From Variovorax sp. KK3 (GTDB lineage: Bacteria > Pseudomonadota > Gammaproteobacteria > Burkholderiales > Burkholderiaceae_C), in the NCBI RefSeq assembly GCF_001984055.1, contig NZ_LYVO01000062.1, forward strand, positions 1-44,090: DNA of 44,090 nt, in the 5' to 3' direction. The position numbers were made by a program, and so were the translations under genes. The notes under the pieces were generated by a model. The model searched no databases. It was not told where the DNA came from and worked only from the letters and a program-made list of their open reading frames with translations. Positions within the stretch are counted from its first letter, which is position 1. Each line of letters begins with the position of its first letter. Below, one piece after another: positions 1-7,092 of this stretch.

Positions 1-152
1 GCGTAGTACACGCGCGGCGGCGGGGGAGGTGCGGGAACGACGATCACGCGGTTGTCGTAGCGATAGCGCCCGTCGTGCGCATGGGCCGGAAGCGCCAGCG
101 TGCCGAACGCCAGCAGAGCGGCTGTGCCGAGAGCGAAAGCAGTCTTGTTCAT
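1..152 (-). CDS. exported protein, N-terminal part only
   Basis: The gene enters from the left edge; only about 50 N-terminal residues are visible, starting at the ATG at 152-150. The protein opens with MNKTAFALG, continues with a hydrophobic Ala/Leu stretch and ends a classical signal peptide at LPAHA, so it should be exported to the periplasm or outer membrane. The mature part begins with HDGRYRYDNR and then has a run of five prolines followed by RVYY. His/Tyr/Pro-rich starts of this kind occur in small secreted proteins of Burkholderiales, but I do not recognise the family and the rest of the gene lies outside the window. Confidence 0.7.
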   Translation of the reverse strand, partial: MNKTAFALGTAALLAFGTLALPAHAHDGRYRYDNRVIVVPAPPPPPRVYY

Positions 153-194
153 GCGAGTCCTCGTGGTTGGGCGATGTCTGCATCGTGAAGGCGT

Positions 195-254
195 TGTGTG
201 AAGCGTTCGTAAGCCGGAAGCGAAATCTTGTATGGCTGTGTGAAGCGCCACACA
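195..254. repeat. short direct and inverted repeat upstream of the exported protein
   Basis: The word TGTGTGAAGCG occurs twice, at 195-205 and 237-247. The second copy is also the left side of an inverted repeat, TGTGTG (237-242) and CACACA (249-254) with a six-base spacer. It lies between the exported protein on the minus strand and the small ORF on the plus strand, where a shared regulator could bind. No function is shown by the sequence alone. Confidence 0.35.
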
Positions 255-297
255 TCGCAAAAAAATTAACGCTTGCGTCGTGAAATCTGTTTACTTG

Positions 298-310
298 TAC
301 ATAAAATGTA
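298..310. promoter_or_regulatory. 13-bp palindrome at start of small ORF
   Basis: TACAT (298-302), AAA, ATGTA (306-310) is a perfect inverted repeat in a locally AT-rich patch within GC-rich DNA. It overlaps the first possible ATG of the small ORF (306). It could be an operator for the divergent pair of genes here; no consensus was recognised. Confidence 0.3.
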
Positions 311-314
311 TTAC

Positions 315-506
315 ATGAATACAGATCGAGACAACTTTCACGATTGGGCACGAGATAAGCCCGACACCGCGTTCGGCTCAATGTCGCAACCAGCGCGCCT
401 GCGAAGAGGTCAGGATCATCAAGCCGTCCGTTGGGGGCGCTTGGTGATGGCGGTGCTTCTGGGCGCGGTGCTGGTCGCCGGCTTCAAGTGGTTCGCCGGC
501 CTGTAG
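315..506 (+). CDS. possible small single-pass membrane protein
   Basis: An open frame encodes about 63 residues from the ATG at 315 (MNTDRDNFHDWARDKPD). An in-frame ATG lies at 306. The polar N-terminal two thirds are followed by one hydrophobic segment (LVMAVLLGAVLVAGFKWFAGL) that reaches the stop codon, as in a C-terminal tail anchor. No convincing ribosome-binding site is visible, and I do not recognise the family. The balanced N-terminal composition and the sharply delimited membrane segment argue for a real gene, but a chance ORF is possible. The stop lies 19 bases from the convergent mrpG stop. Confidence 0.4.
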   Translation: MNTDRDNFHDWARDKPDTAFGSMSQPARLRRGQDHQAVRWGRLVMAVLLGAVLVAGFKWFAGL

Positions 507-520
507 CCGTTCACACGGCT
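505..520. terminator. weak hairpin between convergent genes
   Basis: AGCCGT (505-510) and ACGGCT (515-520) form a six-bp stem with a four-base loop between the small ORF and the end of the Mrp operon. A T-run follows only at 531-535 on the plus strand, so it is at best a weak terminator. Confidence 0.3.
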
Positions 521-525
521 GCCGC

Positions 526-885
526 TCAGCCTTTTTCCGGCGGTACGTCGCCGCGCTTCTGACGCTCACGGAACAGCGCAGCGCGCATAAGAAAGATGGT
601 CATGACCGGCGCAGTGAGCGCCACGAAAAAGGCGATCAACACCGCGTGAAGAAACAGGCTATGGCCCTGCACCGAGAAATAGACGATGGTGGCCAGCGTG
701 ACGCACCAGGCACCCAGCGTCGCGCCGAGAGTCGGCGCATGAATGCGATGAAAGAAACTGGGCAAGCGCACCAATCCGAATGAGCCGATGGCTGCGAACG
801 CGGCACCCGCAACGGCCAGGATGCCCGTCAGTATTTCAGCCCACAGTGGCAGTGGCCCGATGATCAGATCCGTCGCTTCCGTCAT
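526..885 (-). CDS. mrpG: Na+/H+ antiporter subunit G
   Basis: Encodes a 119-residue MnhG/MrpG/PhaG-type membrane protein, the last gene of the Mrp antiporter operon. It has three predicted membrane segments: around residues 15-38 (LTGILAVAGAAFAAIGSFGLVRL), near 58-75 and near 80-100. The phrase LVRLPSFFHRIHAPT matches the family's conserved region. MrpG is a small subunit needed for assembly or function of the hetero-oligomeric secondary antiporter in the inner membrane. The start at 885 overlaps the mrpF stop by ATGA, so the two are probably translationally coupled. The charged tail (RERQKRGDVPPEKG) should be cytoplasmic. Length fits the family. Confidence 0.93.
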   Translation of the reverse strand: MTEATDLIIGPLPLWAEILTGILAVAGAAFAAIGSFGLVRLPSFFHRIHAPTLGATLGAWCVTLATIVYFSVQGHSLFLHAVLIAFFVALTAPVMTIFLMRAALFRERQKRGDVPPEKG

Positions 886-1160
886 TCGATCACCTCCCCC
901 CGCAGCAGAAATTTGGCCAGCGCCGTCGAGCCGACGAAGCCGAACAGCGCCACCAGCATCGCGGCTTCGAAATACACGCTGCTGGCATAGACGATGCCCA
1001 GCACCAGCATCATGAGCATGCCGTTGACGTACAGGCAATCGAGCGCCATTACACGGTCTTGCGCGGTGGGTCCGGCAAGCAGGCGGGCCACGGCACAGAG
1101 CATCGCCACCGCGAGCAGCAGCAGCGCCAGCTTCAGAGCCCAGAAGAGGATCGGCGTCAT
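882..1160 (-). CDS. mrpF: Na+/H+ antiporter subunit F
   Basis: Encodes a 92-residue MnhF/MrpF/PhaF-type protein with three hydrophobic segments. The central sequence GPTAQDRVMALDCLYVNGM is the hallmark of the family (PxxxDRVxAxD). It acts as a small subunit of the Mrp monovalent cation/proton antiporter in the inner membrane. It overlaps mrpE upstream and mrpG downstream by ATGA. The length equals that of typical family members and nothing appears unusual. Confidence 0.94.
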   Translation of the reverse strand: MTPILFWALKLALLLLAVAMLCAVARLLAGPTAQDRVMALDCLYVNGMLMMLVLGIVYASSVYFEAAMLVALFGFVGSTALAKFLLRGEVIE

Positions 1161-1651
1161 GATTCGAAGATCTCCATCAGCGGCTGTTCGTAGCGTGTCT
1201 TGATCATGGCGACGAAGGCCGCCTCGTCGACTTCATGGAAGACGTGGATGAGCAAGGTCGAGCGGTCGAAGGCGAGCTCGCCCCAGGCGGTGCCGGGGGT
1301 GAGGCACAAAATCATCGCCAGCGTGGCGAGCGCGTTGGGGTCGCGCATCTCGAGCGGCACGCGCACGAAGCCCGCCTTCAGCTCGCTGCTGCGCCGCGTC
1401 AGCAGCAGCCGGGCCACGGTGATGGCAGACACCACCAGGTCGCGCATCACGAAACCGCCCAGGCGCAGCGCCAGCAGCGGCTTGCGCACCTTCACGCGGG
1501 CCGGACGCAGGCTCTGCGTGAGCAGCGGCACGGCGATGGCGAGCAAGGCCGCGAGCACCATCGTGGCCGGATGCAGCGACTGGTTCAGCAGCAGCCAGAC
1601 CACGAACAGCGCCAGCGACAGCAGCGGCGAAGGAAGCCAGCGCTTGATCAT
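1157..1651 (-). CDS. mrpE: Na+/H+ antiporter subunit E
   Basis: Encodes a 164-residue MnhE/MrpE/PhaE-type protein. The N-terminus (MIKRWLPSPLLSLALFVVWLLLNQSL) carries membrane segments, followed by a soluble domain with the family phrases ALATLAMILCLTPGT and LLIHVF. MrpE is required for full assembly of the antiporter complex. The start ATG at 1651 overlaps the mrpD stop (ATGA), and its stop overlaps the mrpF start. A long alternative frame over mrpD does not match any family, so the short start is preferred. Confidence 0.93.
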   Translation of the reverse strand: MIKRWLPSPLLSLALFVVWLLLNQSLHPATMVLAALLAIAVPLLTQSLRPARVKVRKPLLALRLGGFVMRDLVVSAITVARLLLTRRSSELKAGFVRVPLEMRDPNALATLAMILCLTPGTAWGELAFDRSTLLIHVFHEVDEAAFVAMIKTRYEQPLMEIFES

Positions 1652-3354
1652 GGTGCCGGCCCTCCGGCAGGATCGGTCGGGCCGGGGCGTTGGCGCGCGC
1701 CGAACACCGCCTCGCGATAGGCCGTGGGCGAGCGCAGTCCCTGCGCGGTGGCGTCGGCATGCTGCATCACCGGCTCGGCCATCAGCGTCAGAGCGACGCA
1801 GGCGGCCAGCAGCACGGCCACCGGCAGCACCTCGAGCGCCGGCAGCGAAGGCATGGTGGCATGCGGCTGGGTCCAGAAGTGGCGGATGCCGGTTCGGCTG
1901 AGCGCGATGAGCGTGAGGAAGCCCGAGGCGATCAGCAGCGCGGTGAAGGTCCAGCCTGCCGACGTGATCATTCGTGCCTCGCCGATCAGGCCAGAAAGCA
2001 TGGCGAATTTGCCGATGAAGCCCGACAGCGGCGGCAGCCCTGCCAGCAGCAGCGTGCAGCCCAGGAAGCCCAGGCCCAGAAAGGCCACGCCGGCCGGGAT
2101 GGCCCGGCCGTACAGGGCCTGCGCCTCGTCGTCGAGGTTCACGTCGTCGAGATTGCGAAGGTCTTCCGCGAGGAAGGGCGCATTGCCGGCCGCCTCGTGC
2201 GGCGCGATGCTCAGGCCGGCGTTGCGCCAACGCTCGATCATGTCGATGAGAAGGAAGAAGGCACTGACCGCGAGCGTGGAGCTCAGCAGGTAGTAGAGGG
2301 CGCCGGCCCATACGGCCGGCTGCCCGAGCCCGATGGCCGCCAGCAGCGTGCCGGCTGAGACCAGCACGCTGAAGCCGGCCAGGTTGGACAACCGTTGCGT
2401 GCCCACGATGCCGAGTGCCCCGACGAAAAGCGTTGCCAGCCCGATCCCCACGAGCACGAACTGCCCGTACTGGGCCGAGGCGCCGGCATCGGGCGCGAAC
2501 ATCAAACTCCAAAGGCGCAGCACCGTGTAGACGCCCAGCTTGGTCAGCAGGGCGAACACCGCGCCCACGGGCGAGACGGCGGCGCTGTAGGCCGGCACCA
2601 GCCAGAAGTTGAGCGGCCAGGCCCCGGCCTTGGCAAAAAAGGCCGTGGCCAGGATGGCTGCGCCGGCATGCGCCAGGCCGCGGTCGCCGGGCGCGAGTTG
2701 CGCGATGCGGGGGCCGAGATCGGCCATGTTCAGCGTACCGGTCACGCCGTAGAGCAAGGCCGCGCCGATCAGGAACAGCGAGGAGGCGGCGAGGTTGATC
2801 GCCACGTAATGCAGCCCGGCCTGCACGCGCAGGCGGCCTGAGCCGTGCAGCAGCAGCCCGTAGGAGGCGGCGAGCATCACTTCGAAGAACACGAAAAGAT
2901 TGAACAGGTCGCCGGTGAGAAAGGCGCCGTTCAAGCCCATGAGCTGCAGCTGCAGCAGCGGATGGAAGTGCACGCCCGCGCGGTCCCAGCGCGAGGTGGA
3001 GTAGATCGAGGCGCACAACGCGATCACGCCGGTCAGCGCGACCATCATGGTCGACAGGCGGTCGGCCACCAGCACGATGCCGAAGGGCGCGCGCCAGTTG
3101 CCGGGCAGGTAGACGCCGATCGAGCCCGGCCCGCCGCCGGTGTCGGCCGCATTCACCCAACGCAGCAGCGCCAGCGCCGCCAGCAACCCCAACAGGCCGG
3201 ACACCACGCTCAGCGCCGACTTGGTGCGGCGCCGCTGCTCGCCCATCAGGAGCATCAACGCGGCGGTGAACATCGGCAGCAGGATGGGCACCGCCACCAA
3301 GTGCGGCATGCCGAATTCGAGCAGGCGGTCGAGCAGCGAGGCGAGCTCCTTCAT
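1648..3354 (-). CDS. mrpD: Na+/H+ antiporter subunit D
   Basis: Encodes a 568-residue polytopic protein of the MrpD/NuoN-type proton-pumping family (proton_antipo_M domain). The functional acidic residue of this family is visible in FFEVMLAASYG (Glu about 158), and the conserved lysine in FFAKAGAWPLNFW (Lys about 242). Both sit in discontinuous membrane helices that form the ion path. With MrpA it forms the core of the antiporter, exchanging Na+ (or K+) for H+ across the inner membrane for salt and alkaline-pH homeostasis. It is coupled to mrpC and mrpE by ATGA overlaps. It is slightly longer than typical because of an insert around residues 440-470 (AEDLRNLDDVNLDDEAQAL). Confidence 0.95.
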   Translation of the reverse strand: MKELASLLDRLLEFGMPHLVAVPILLPMFTAALMLLMGEQRRRTKSALSVVSGLLGLLAALALLRWVNAADTGGGPGSIGVYLPGNWRAPFGIVLVADRLSTMMVALTGVIALCASIYSTSRWDRAGVHFHPLLQLQLMGLNGAFLTGDLFNLFVFFEVMLAASYGLLLHGSGRLRVQAGLHYVAINLAASSLFLIGAALLYGVTGTLNMADLGPRIAQLAPGDRGLAHAGAAILATAFFAKAGAWPLNFWLVPAYSAAVSPVGAVFALLTKLGVYTVLRLWSLMFAPDAGASAQYGQFVLVGIGLATLFVGALGIVGTQRLSNLAGFSVLVSAGTLLAAIGLGQPAVWAGALYYLLSSTLAVSAFFLLIDMIERWRNAGLSIAPHEAAGNAPFLAEDLRNLDDVNLDDEAQALYGRAIPAGVAFLGLGFLGCTLLLAGLPPLSGFIGKFAMLSGLIGEARMITSAGWTFTALLIASGFLTLIALSRTGIRHFWTQPHATMPSLPALEVLPVAVLLAACVALTLMAEPVMQHADATAQGLRSPTAYREAVFGARQRPGPTDPAGGPAP

Positions 3355-3704
3355 TCGGACGCCTCCTTCCTTTCCTCGCCGTCGACGTGGTCGGTGCCCG
3401 ACAGGCCGCGCGAAGCCAGCATCACGACCAGGAAGAGTGCAGTCATCGCGAACCCGATCACGATGGCGGTGAGCACCAGCGCCTGGGGCATGGGGTCGGC
3501 GGTGTTGGCCAGCGTGGCAGCGAAGCCCGGGATCAGCACGGGCTCGCTGTCGACCTTGACGCGGCCCATGCTGAAGATGAAGAGGTTGACCGCGTAGGAA
3601 ATGAGCGTGAGGCCCATGATCACCTGGAAGGTGCGCGGACGCAGCACCAGGTAGACACCGGAGCTGGTCAGGATGCCGATGGCGATCGCGAGCACGGCTT
3701 CCAT
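3351..3704 (-). CDS. mrpC: Na+/H+ antiporter subunit C (NuoK-like)
   Basis: Encodes a 117-residue protein with three membrane segments, homologous to NuoK of complex I. The family signature GVYLVLRPRTFQVIMGLTL and the later ALVLTAIVIGFAMTA are present. It joins MrpA and MrpD in the membrane-embedded antiporter. The start ATG at 3704 overlaps the mrpA stop, and the stop overlaps the mrpD start, giving a continuous coupled chain. The charged C-terminus (DHVDGEERKEASE) is presumably cytoplasmic. Confidence 0.94.
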   Translation of the reverse strand: MEAVLAIAIGILTSSGVYLVLRPRTFQVIMGLTLISYAVNLFIFSMGRVKVDSEPVLIPGFAATLANTADPMPQALVLTAIVIGFAMTALFLVVMLASRGLSGTDHVDGEERKEASE

Positions 3705-6649
3705 CAGGCGGCGCCTCCTGCCGGCGCATCGCTCGCAGCGCGCTCGGCGTCCTTCTCGGCTTGCTCGTCGGCCCAGCGATGGCTTCGGATCGACTGATGG
3801 GCCAGCGCGGTGAGGATCAGCATGGTCGCGCCCAGCACCAGCGCGAACACGCCGATGTCGAAGAAGAGCGCGCTGGGCACGTGCAGGTCGCCCAGTACCG
3901 GCAGATGCAGGTGCGCGGTGTGGGTGGTGAGGAAGGGATAACCGAGCGCGATGGCGCCCCCGCCGGTGCCCAGTGCGAGCAGCAGGCCGATGGCGATCCA
4001 GCGCCGCGGGTAGATGCGCAGGTGTTCCTCCACCCATTCGGCGCCCGACACGATGAACTGCAGCAGCAGCGCCACCGACATGACCAGGCCCGCGACGAAG
4101 CCACCGCCTGGCTGGTTGTGGCCGCGCATGAAGAAGTAGATGGACACCAGCACGGCCAGCGGCAGCAGAAAGCGCACCAGCACCGCGGGCACCATCAGGT
4201 AGCCGACGGCCGTGTCCTTGGCGCGGCGCGGGTTCAGCAGGTCGCTGCTGCCGTCGTCCGGCTGGGCCCGCTGCTGCGATGGCAGGGCCATGGACTCGGG
4301 CGCAGGCCGGAAGCGGCGCAGCAGCGCGTAGACCGTCAGCGCCACGATGCCCAGCACCGTGATTTCGCCGAAGGTGTCGAAGCCGCGGAAGTCGACCAGC
4401 ATCACGTTGACCACGTTGGTGCCGCCGCCCTGCGGCAGCGCATGCTCGAGGAAAAAGGGCGAGATGCTCTGCGGGAAGGGCCGCGTCATCATGATCCAGG
4501 CGATCGCCGACATGCCGCAACCGGCCGCGGCCGCCACTAGCAGGTCGCGACCGCGCCGGCCCCAGGGGCGCAGGCGTGCGCGCATGGGCTGCGGCTTGGC
4601 GGTGCGCATCGGCAGCCAGCGCAGGCCCAGCAGCATCAGCACGGTGGTCACCGTCTCCACGACCAGTTGGGTGAGCGCGAGGTCGGGCGCGGAGAACCAG
4701 ATGTAGGTCGTGCAGCACACCAGGCCGGCGCCGGCCGCCAGCATCAGCGAAGCAAGACGATGAAACTTGGCCTGCCAGGCCGCCGCCAGTGCGCAGGTGC
4801 AGCCGATGACCCACGTCATGGCGAACATGGGCGAGAAGGGCAGCAGCTCGCGCGTGCCGGGCTGCGCCGGCGCCAGCCACAGCGAGACAGCGGCGCCGGC
4901 CACCGCCAGCACCACCATGAGCAGCAGCTGCGTCTGCAGCCGCCGGGTGGCCAACAGGCGCCGGCTGCGGCGCCCGGCCTCGCTCAGGCGCGCGAGCAGG
5001 TTCTCGAAGATGCGCTGGCCGTCGAAGGCATGCAACAGCGGCGTGTGCTCCAGTCCACCACGCGCGCGCCGGCGCCGCTGCAGCAGGTAGAGGACCGCGC
5101 CACCGCCCAACGCGACGAAGCTCATCAGCAGCGGCAGGTTGAAGCCGTGCCACACGGCCAGGCTGTACTCGGGCAGCACGCCTCCGACCACCGGCTTGGC
5201 AGCGGCCGCCAGGAAGGCACCGACCGACCAGGCCGGGGCCACGCCCACCACCAGGCAGATCAGCACCAGCAGTTCGGCCGGCACCCGCATCCAGTGCGGC
5301 GGCTCGTGCGGCGGCTTGGGCACGTCGTTGCCGCAGGGCGGTCCGAAGAACACGTCGAACACGAAGCGCGCCGAATAGGCCACGCTGAACACGCCGGCCA
5401 GCGTGGCGATGACCGGCAGGCTCAGGTTCACCCAGGGCGTGGCCTGGATGAAGACCGTCTCGGCGAAGAACATTTCCTTCGACAGAAAGCCGTTGAGCAG
5501 CGGCACGCCCGCCATCGAGGCGCTGGCGATGATGGCCAGCGTGCCGGTGATCGGCATCATCCGCAGCAGCCCGCTGAGCTTGCGGATGTCGCGCGTGCCG
5601 CTCTCGTGGTCGATGATGCCGGCCGCCATGAACAGCGACGCCTTGAAGGTCGCGTGGTTCATGATGTGGAAGACCGCCGCCACCGCGGCCAGCGGGCTGT
5701 TGAGGCCCAGCAGCAGCGTGATGAGGCCCAGGTGCGAGATGGTGGAGTAGGCCAGCAGCGCCTTCAGGTCGCGCTGGAACATCGCGATGTAGCCACCCAG
5801 CAGCAGCGTGGCCGCACCCGCGCCGCCGACCAGCCAGAACCATGCCTCGGTGCCCGACAGCACGGGCCACAGCCGCGCCATCAGGAACACGCCCAGCTTC
5901 ACCATGGTCGCCGAGTGCAGGTAGGCCGAGACCGGCGTAGGCGCCGCCATCGCGCGCGGCAGCCAGAAGTGAAACGGGAACTGCGCGCTCTTGGTAAAGG
6001 CGCCGAGCAGGATGAGCACCAGCGCCACCGGATAGAGCGCATGTGCGCGGATCTGGCTGCCCGCGGCCAGCACAACGTCGAGCTCGTAGCTGCCGACGAT
6101 GCGGCCGAGCACCAGCACGCCTGCCAGCAGGCACAGCCCGCCCGCGCCCGTGACCGTGAGCGCCATGCGCGCGCCGCGCCGCGCATCACGGCGGTGGTTC
6201 CAGTAGCCGATCAGCAAGAACGAGAACAGGCTGGTCAGCTCCCAGAACAGCACCATCTGCACCAGGTTGCCAGACAGCACCACGCCCACCATCGCGCCCA
6301 TGAAGGCCAGGAAGAAGGCGAAGAAGCGCGGCACCGGGTCGGAAGCCGACATGTAGTAGCGCGCATACAGCACCACCAGCGCGCCGATGCCCAGCACCAG
6401 CATGCAGAAGAGCCAAGCGAATCCGTCCATGCGAAACACCAGGTCGAGGCCCAGTGACGGGATCCAGCGGATGTGCTCGCGGATCACTTCGCCGCCCGCG
6501 ATGCGGGGGAAGAACCAGGCCACCTGCACCGCGCAGCCCAGTGCGACCAGGCCTGCGAGCGTCGATTCCCGATTGCGCGCGTTCGACGGCAGCAGGGCCG
6601 CGATCACACTGGCGATGAAGGGAAGTGCGACGAGGAGGACAAGGGGCAT
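3704..6649 (-). CDS. mrpA: Na+/H+ antiporter fused subunit A/B
   Basis: Encodes a 981-residue fused MrpA-MrpB (PhaAB-type) protein. The N-terminal about 650 residues are a NuoL-like antiporter domain: Glu about 137 in LFWELTSLFSFLLIGYW and Lys in GAFTKSAQFPFHFWLPRAM are the expected ion-path residues. The middle matches the MrpA-specific extension, and the C-terminal about 140 residues (from LRFLLPLAVLVSIYFFMRGH) are the MnhB domain, with the GHNQPGGGFVAGL signature. It is the largest subunit of the Na+/H+ antiporter. The ATG at 6649 was chosen because MPLVLLVALPF begins the first membrane helix; an upstream in-frame ATG (6742) lies inside crcB and adds only Arg/Ala-rich sequence. No clear ribosome-binding site precedes it, and a palindrome sits right against the start. 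Confidence 0.95.
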   Translation of the reverse strand: MPLVLLVALPFIASVIAALLPSNARNRESTLAGLVALGCAVQVAWFFPRIAGGEVIREHIRWIPSLGLDLVFRMDGFAWLFCMLVLGIGALVVLYARYYMSASDPVPRFFAFFLAFMGAMVGVVLSGNLVQMVLFWELTSLFSFLLIGYWNHRRDARRGARMALTVTGAGGLCLLAGVLVLGRIVGSYELDVVLAAGSQIRAHALYPVALVLILLGAFTKSAQFPFHFWLPRAMAAPTPVSAYLHSATMVKLGVFLMARLWPVLSGTEAWFWLVGGAGAATLLLGGYIAMFQRDLKALLAYSTISHLGLITLLLGLNSPLAAVAAVFHIMNHATFKASLFMAAGIIDHESGTRDIRKLSGLLRMMPITGTLAIIASASMAGVPLLNGFLSKEMFFAETVFIQATPWVNLSLPVIATLAGVFSVAYSARFVFDVFFGPPCGNDVPKPPHEPPHWMRVPAELLVLICLVVGVAPAWSVGAFLAAAAKPVVGGVLPEYSLAVWHGFNLPLLMSFVALGGGAVLYLLQRRRRARGGLEHTPLLHAFDGQRIFENLLARLSEAGRRSRRLLATRRLQTQLLLMVVLAVAGAAVSLWLAPAQPGTRELLPFSPMFAMTWVIGCTCALAAAWQAKFHRLASLMLAAGAGLVCCTTYIWFSAPDLALTQLVVETVTTVLMLLGLRWLPMRTAKPQPMRARLRPWGRRGRDLLVAAAAGCGMSAIAWIMMTRPFPQSISPFFLEHALPQGGGTNVVNVMLVDFRGFDTFGEITVLGIVALTVYALLRRFRPAPESMALPSQQRAQPDDGSSDLLNPRRAKDTAVGYLMVPAVLVRFLLPLAVLVSIYFFMRGHNQPGGGFVAGLVMSVALLLQFIVSGAEWVEEHLRIYPRRWIAIGLLLALGTGGGAIALGYPFLTTHTAHLHLPVLGDLHVPSALFFDIGVFALVLGATMLILTALAHQSIRSHRWADEQAEKDAERAASDAPAGGAA

Positions 6650-6651
6650 TG

Positions 6652-6670
6652 CGGTCGATTCTATCGACCG
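6652..6670. promoter_or_regulatory. perfect palindrome abutting the mrpA start codon
   Basis: CGGTCGAT (6652-6659), a three-base spacer, then ATCGACCG (6663-6670) is a perfect 8+8 bp inverted repeat. It ends two bases before the mrpA ATG (6649-6647, minus strand). Read on the minus strand it contains TAGAAT, a fair -10 match. It may be an operator, an RNA hairpin controlling mrpA translation, or part of a promoter. Confidence 0.45.
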
Positions 6671-6702
6671 ACCCCCACGTCGAGCCCGTGCGGCCCCAGC
6701 GA

Positions 6703-7074
6703 TCAGGCGGTGAAATGCTGCACGGTGCGGATGCCCAGCCACGTCAACGCCAGCGAACCGGCGACGTGCAGCGCGGCAGTCCCGAAAGCCAGTGCAATGC
6801 GGTCCATCATCAGCATCGTCACCACCTCGGCCGAAAAGCTCGAGAAGGTGGTGAGGCCCCCCAGAAAGCCGGTGATCAGCAGCAGGCGCCAGACCGGATC
6901 GAGTTGCGGCATGGCCTGGAACACGCCGACCGCGATGCCGATGAGATAGCCGCCGACCAGGTTCGAGGCCAGCGTACCCCAGGGAAAGGCGGGTGTGCTG
7001 AGCCAGAGGCCCAAGCCCCAGCGGGCGAGCGCGCCGAGCGAGGCGCCAATACAGATGGCGAGGACAGGAAGCAC
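6703..7074 (-). CDS. crcB: fluoride ion channel CrcB/Fluc
   Basis: Encodes a 123-residue Fluc-type protein with four membrane helices. Family signatures are NLVGGYLIG (about residues 39-47) and GGLTTFSSFSAE (about 74-85), the latter holding the Phe/Ser/Thr residues that line the fluoride pore and the central Na+ site. The dimer lets F- leave the cytoplasm. The start is a GTG at 7074. The gene sits 18 bases after the dctM stop and about 53 bases before mrpA on the same strand, so it could be read through from either side. No fluoride riboswitch fits in the 18-bp gap. Confidence 0.94.
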   Translation of the reverse strand: MLPVLAICIGASLGALARWGLGLWLSTPAFPWGTLASNLVGGYLIGIAVGVFQAMPQLDPVWRLLLITGFLGGLTTFSSFSAEVVTMLMMDRIALAFGTAALHVAGSLALTWLGIRTVQHFTA

Positions 7075-7092
7075 GGGCCCGATCTTAGACCG

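Noticed and set aside
7075..7092. Fluoride riboswitch upstream of crcB
   Set aside because: Only 18 bases separate crcB from dctM, and they show no riboswitch-like structure.
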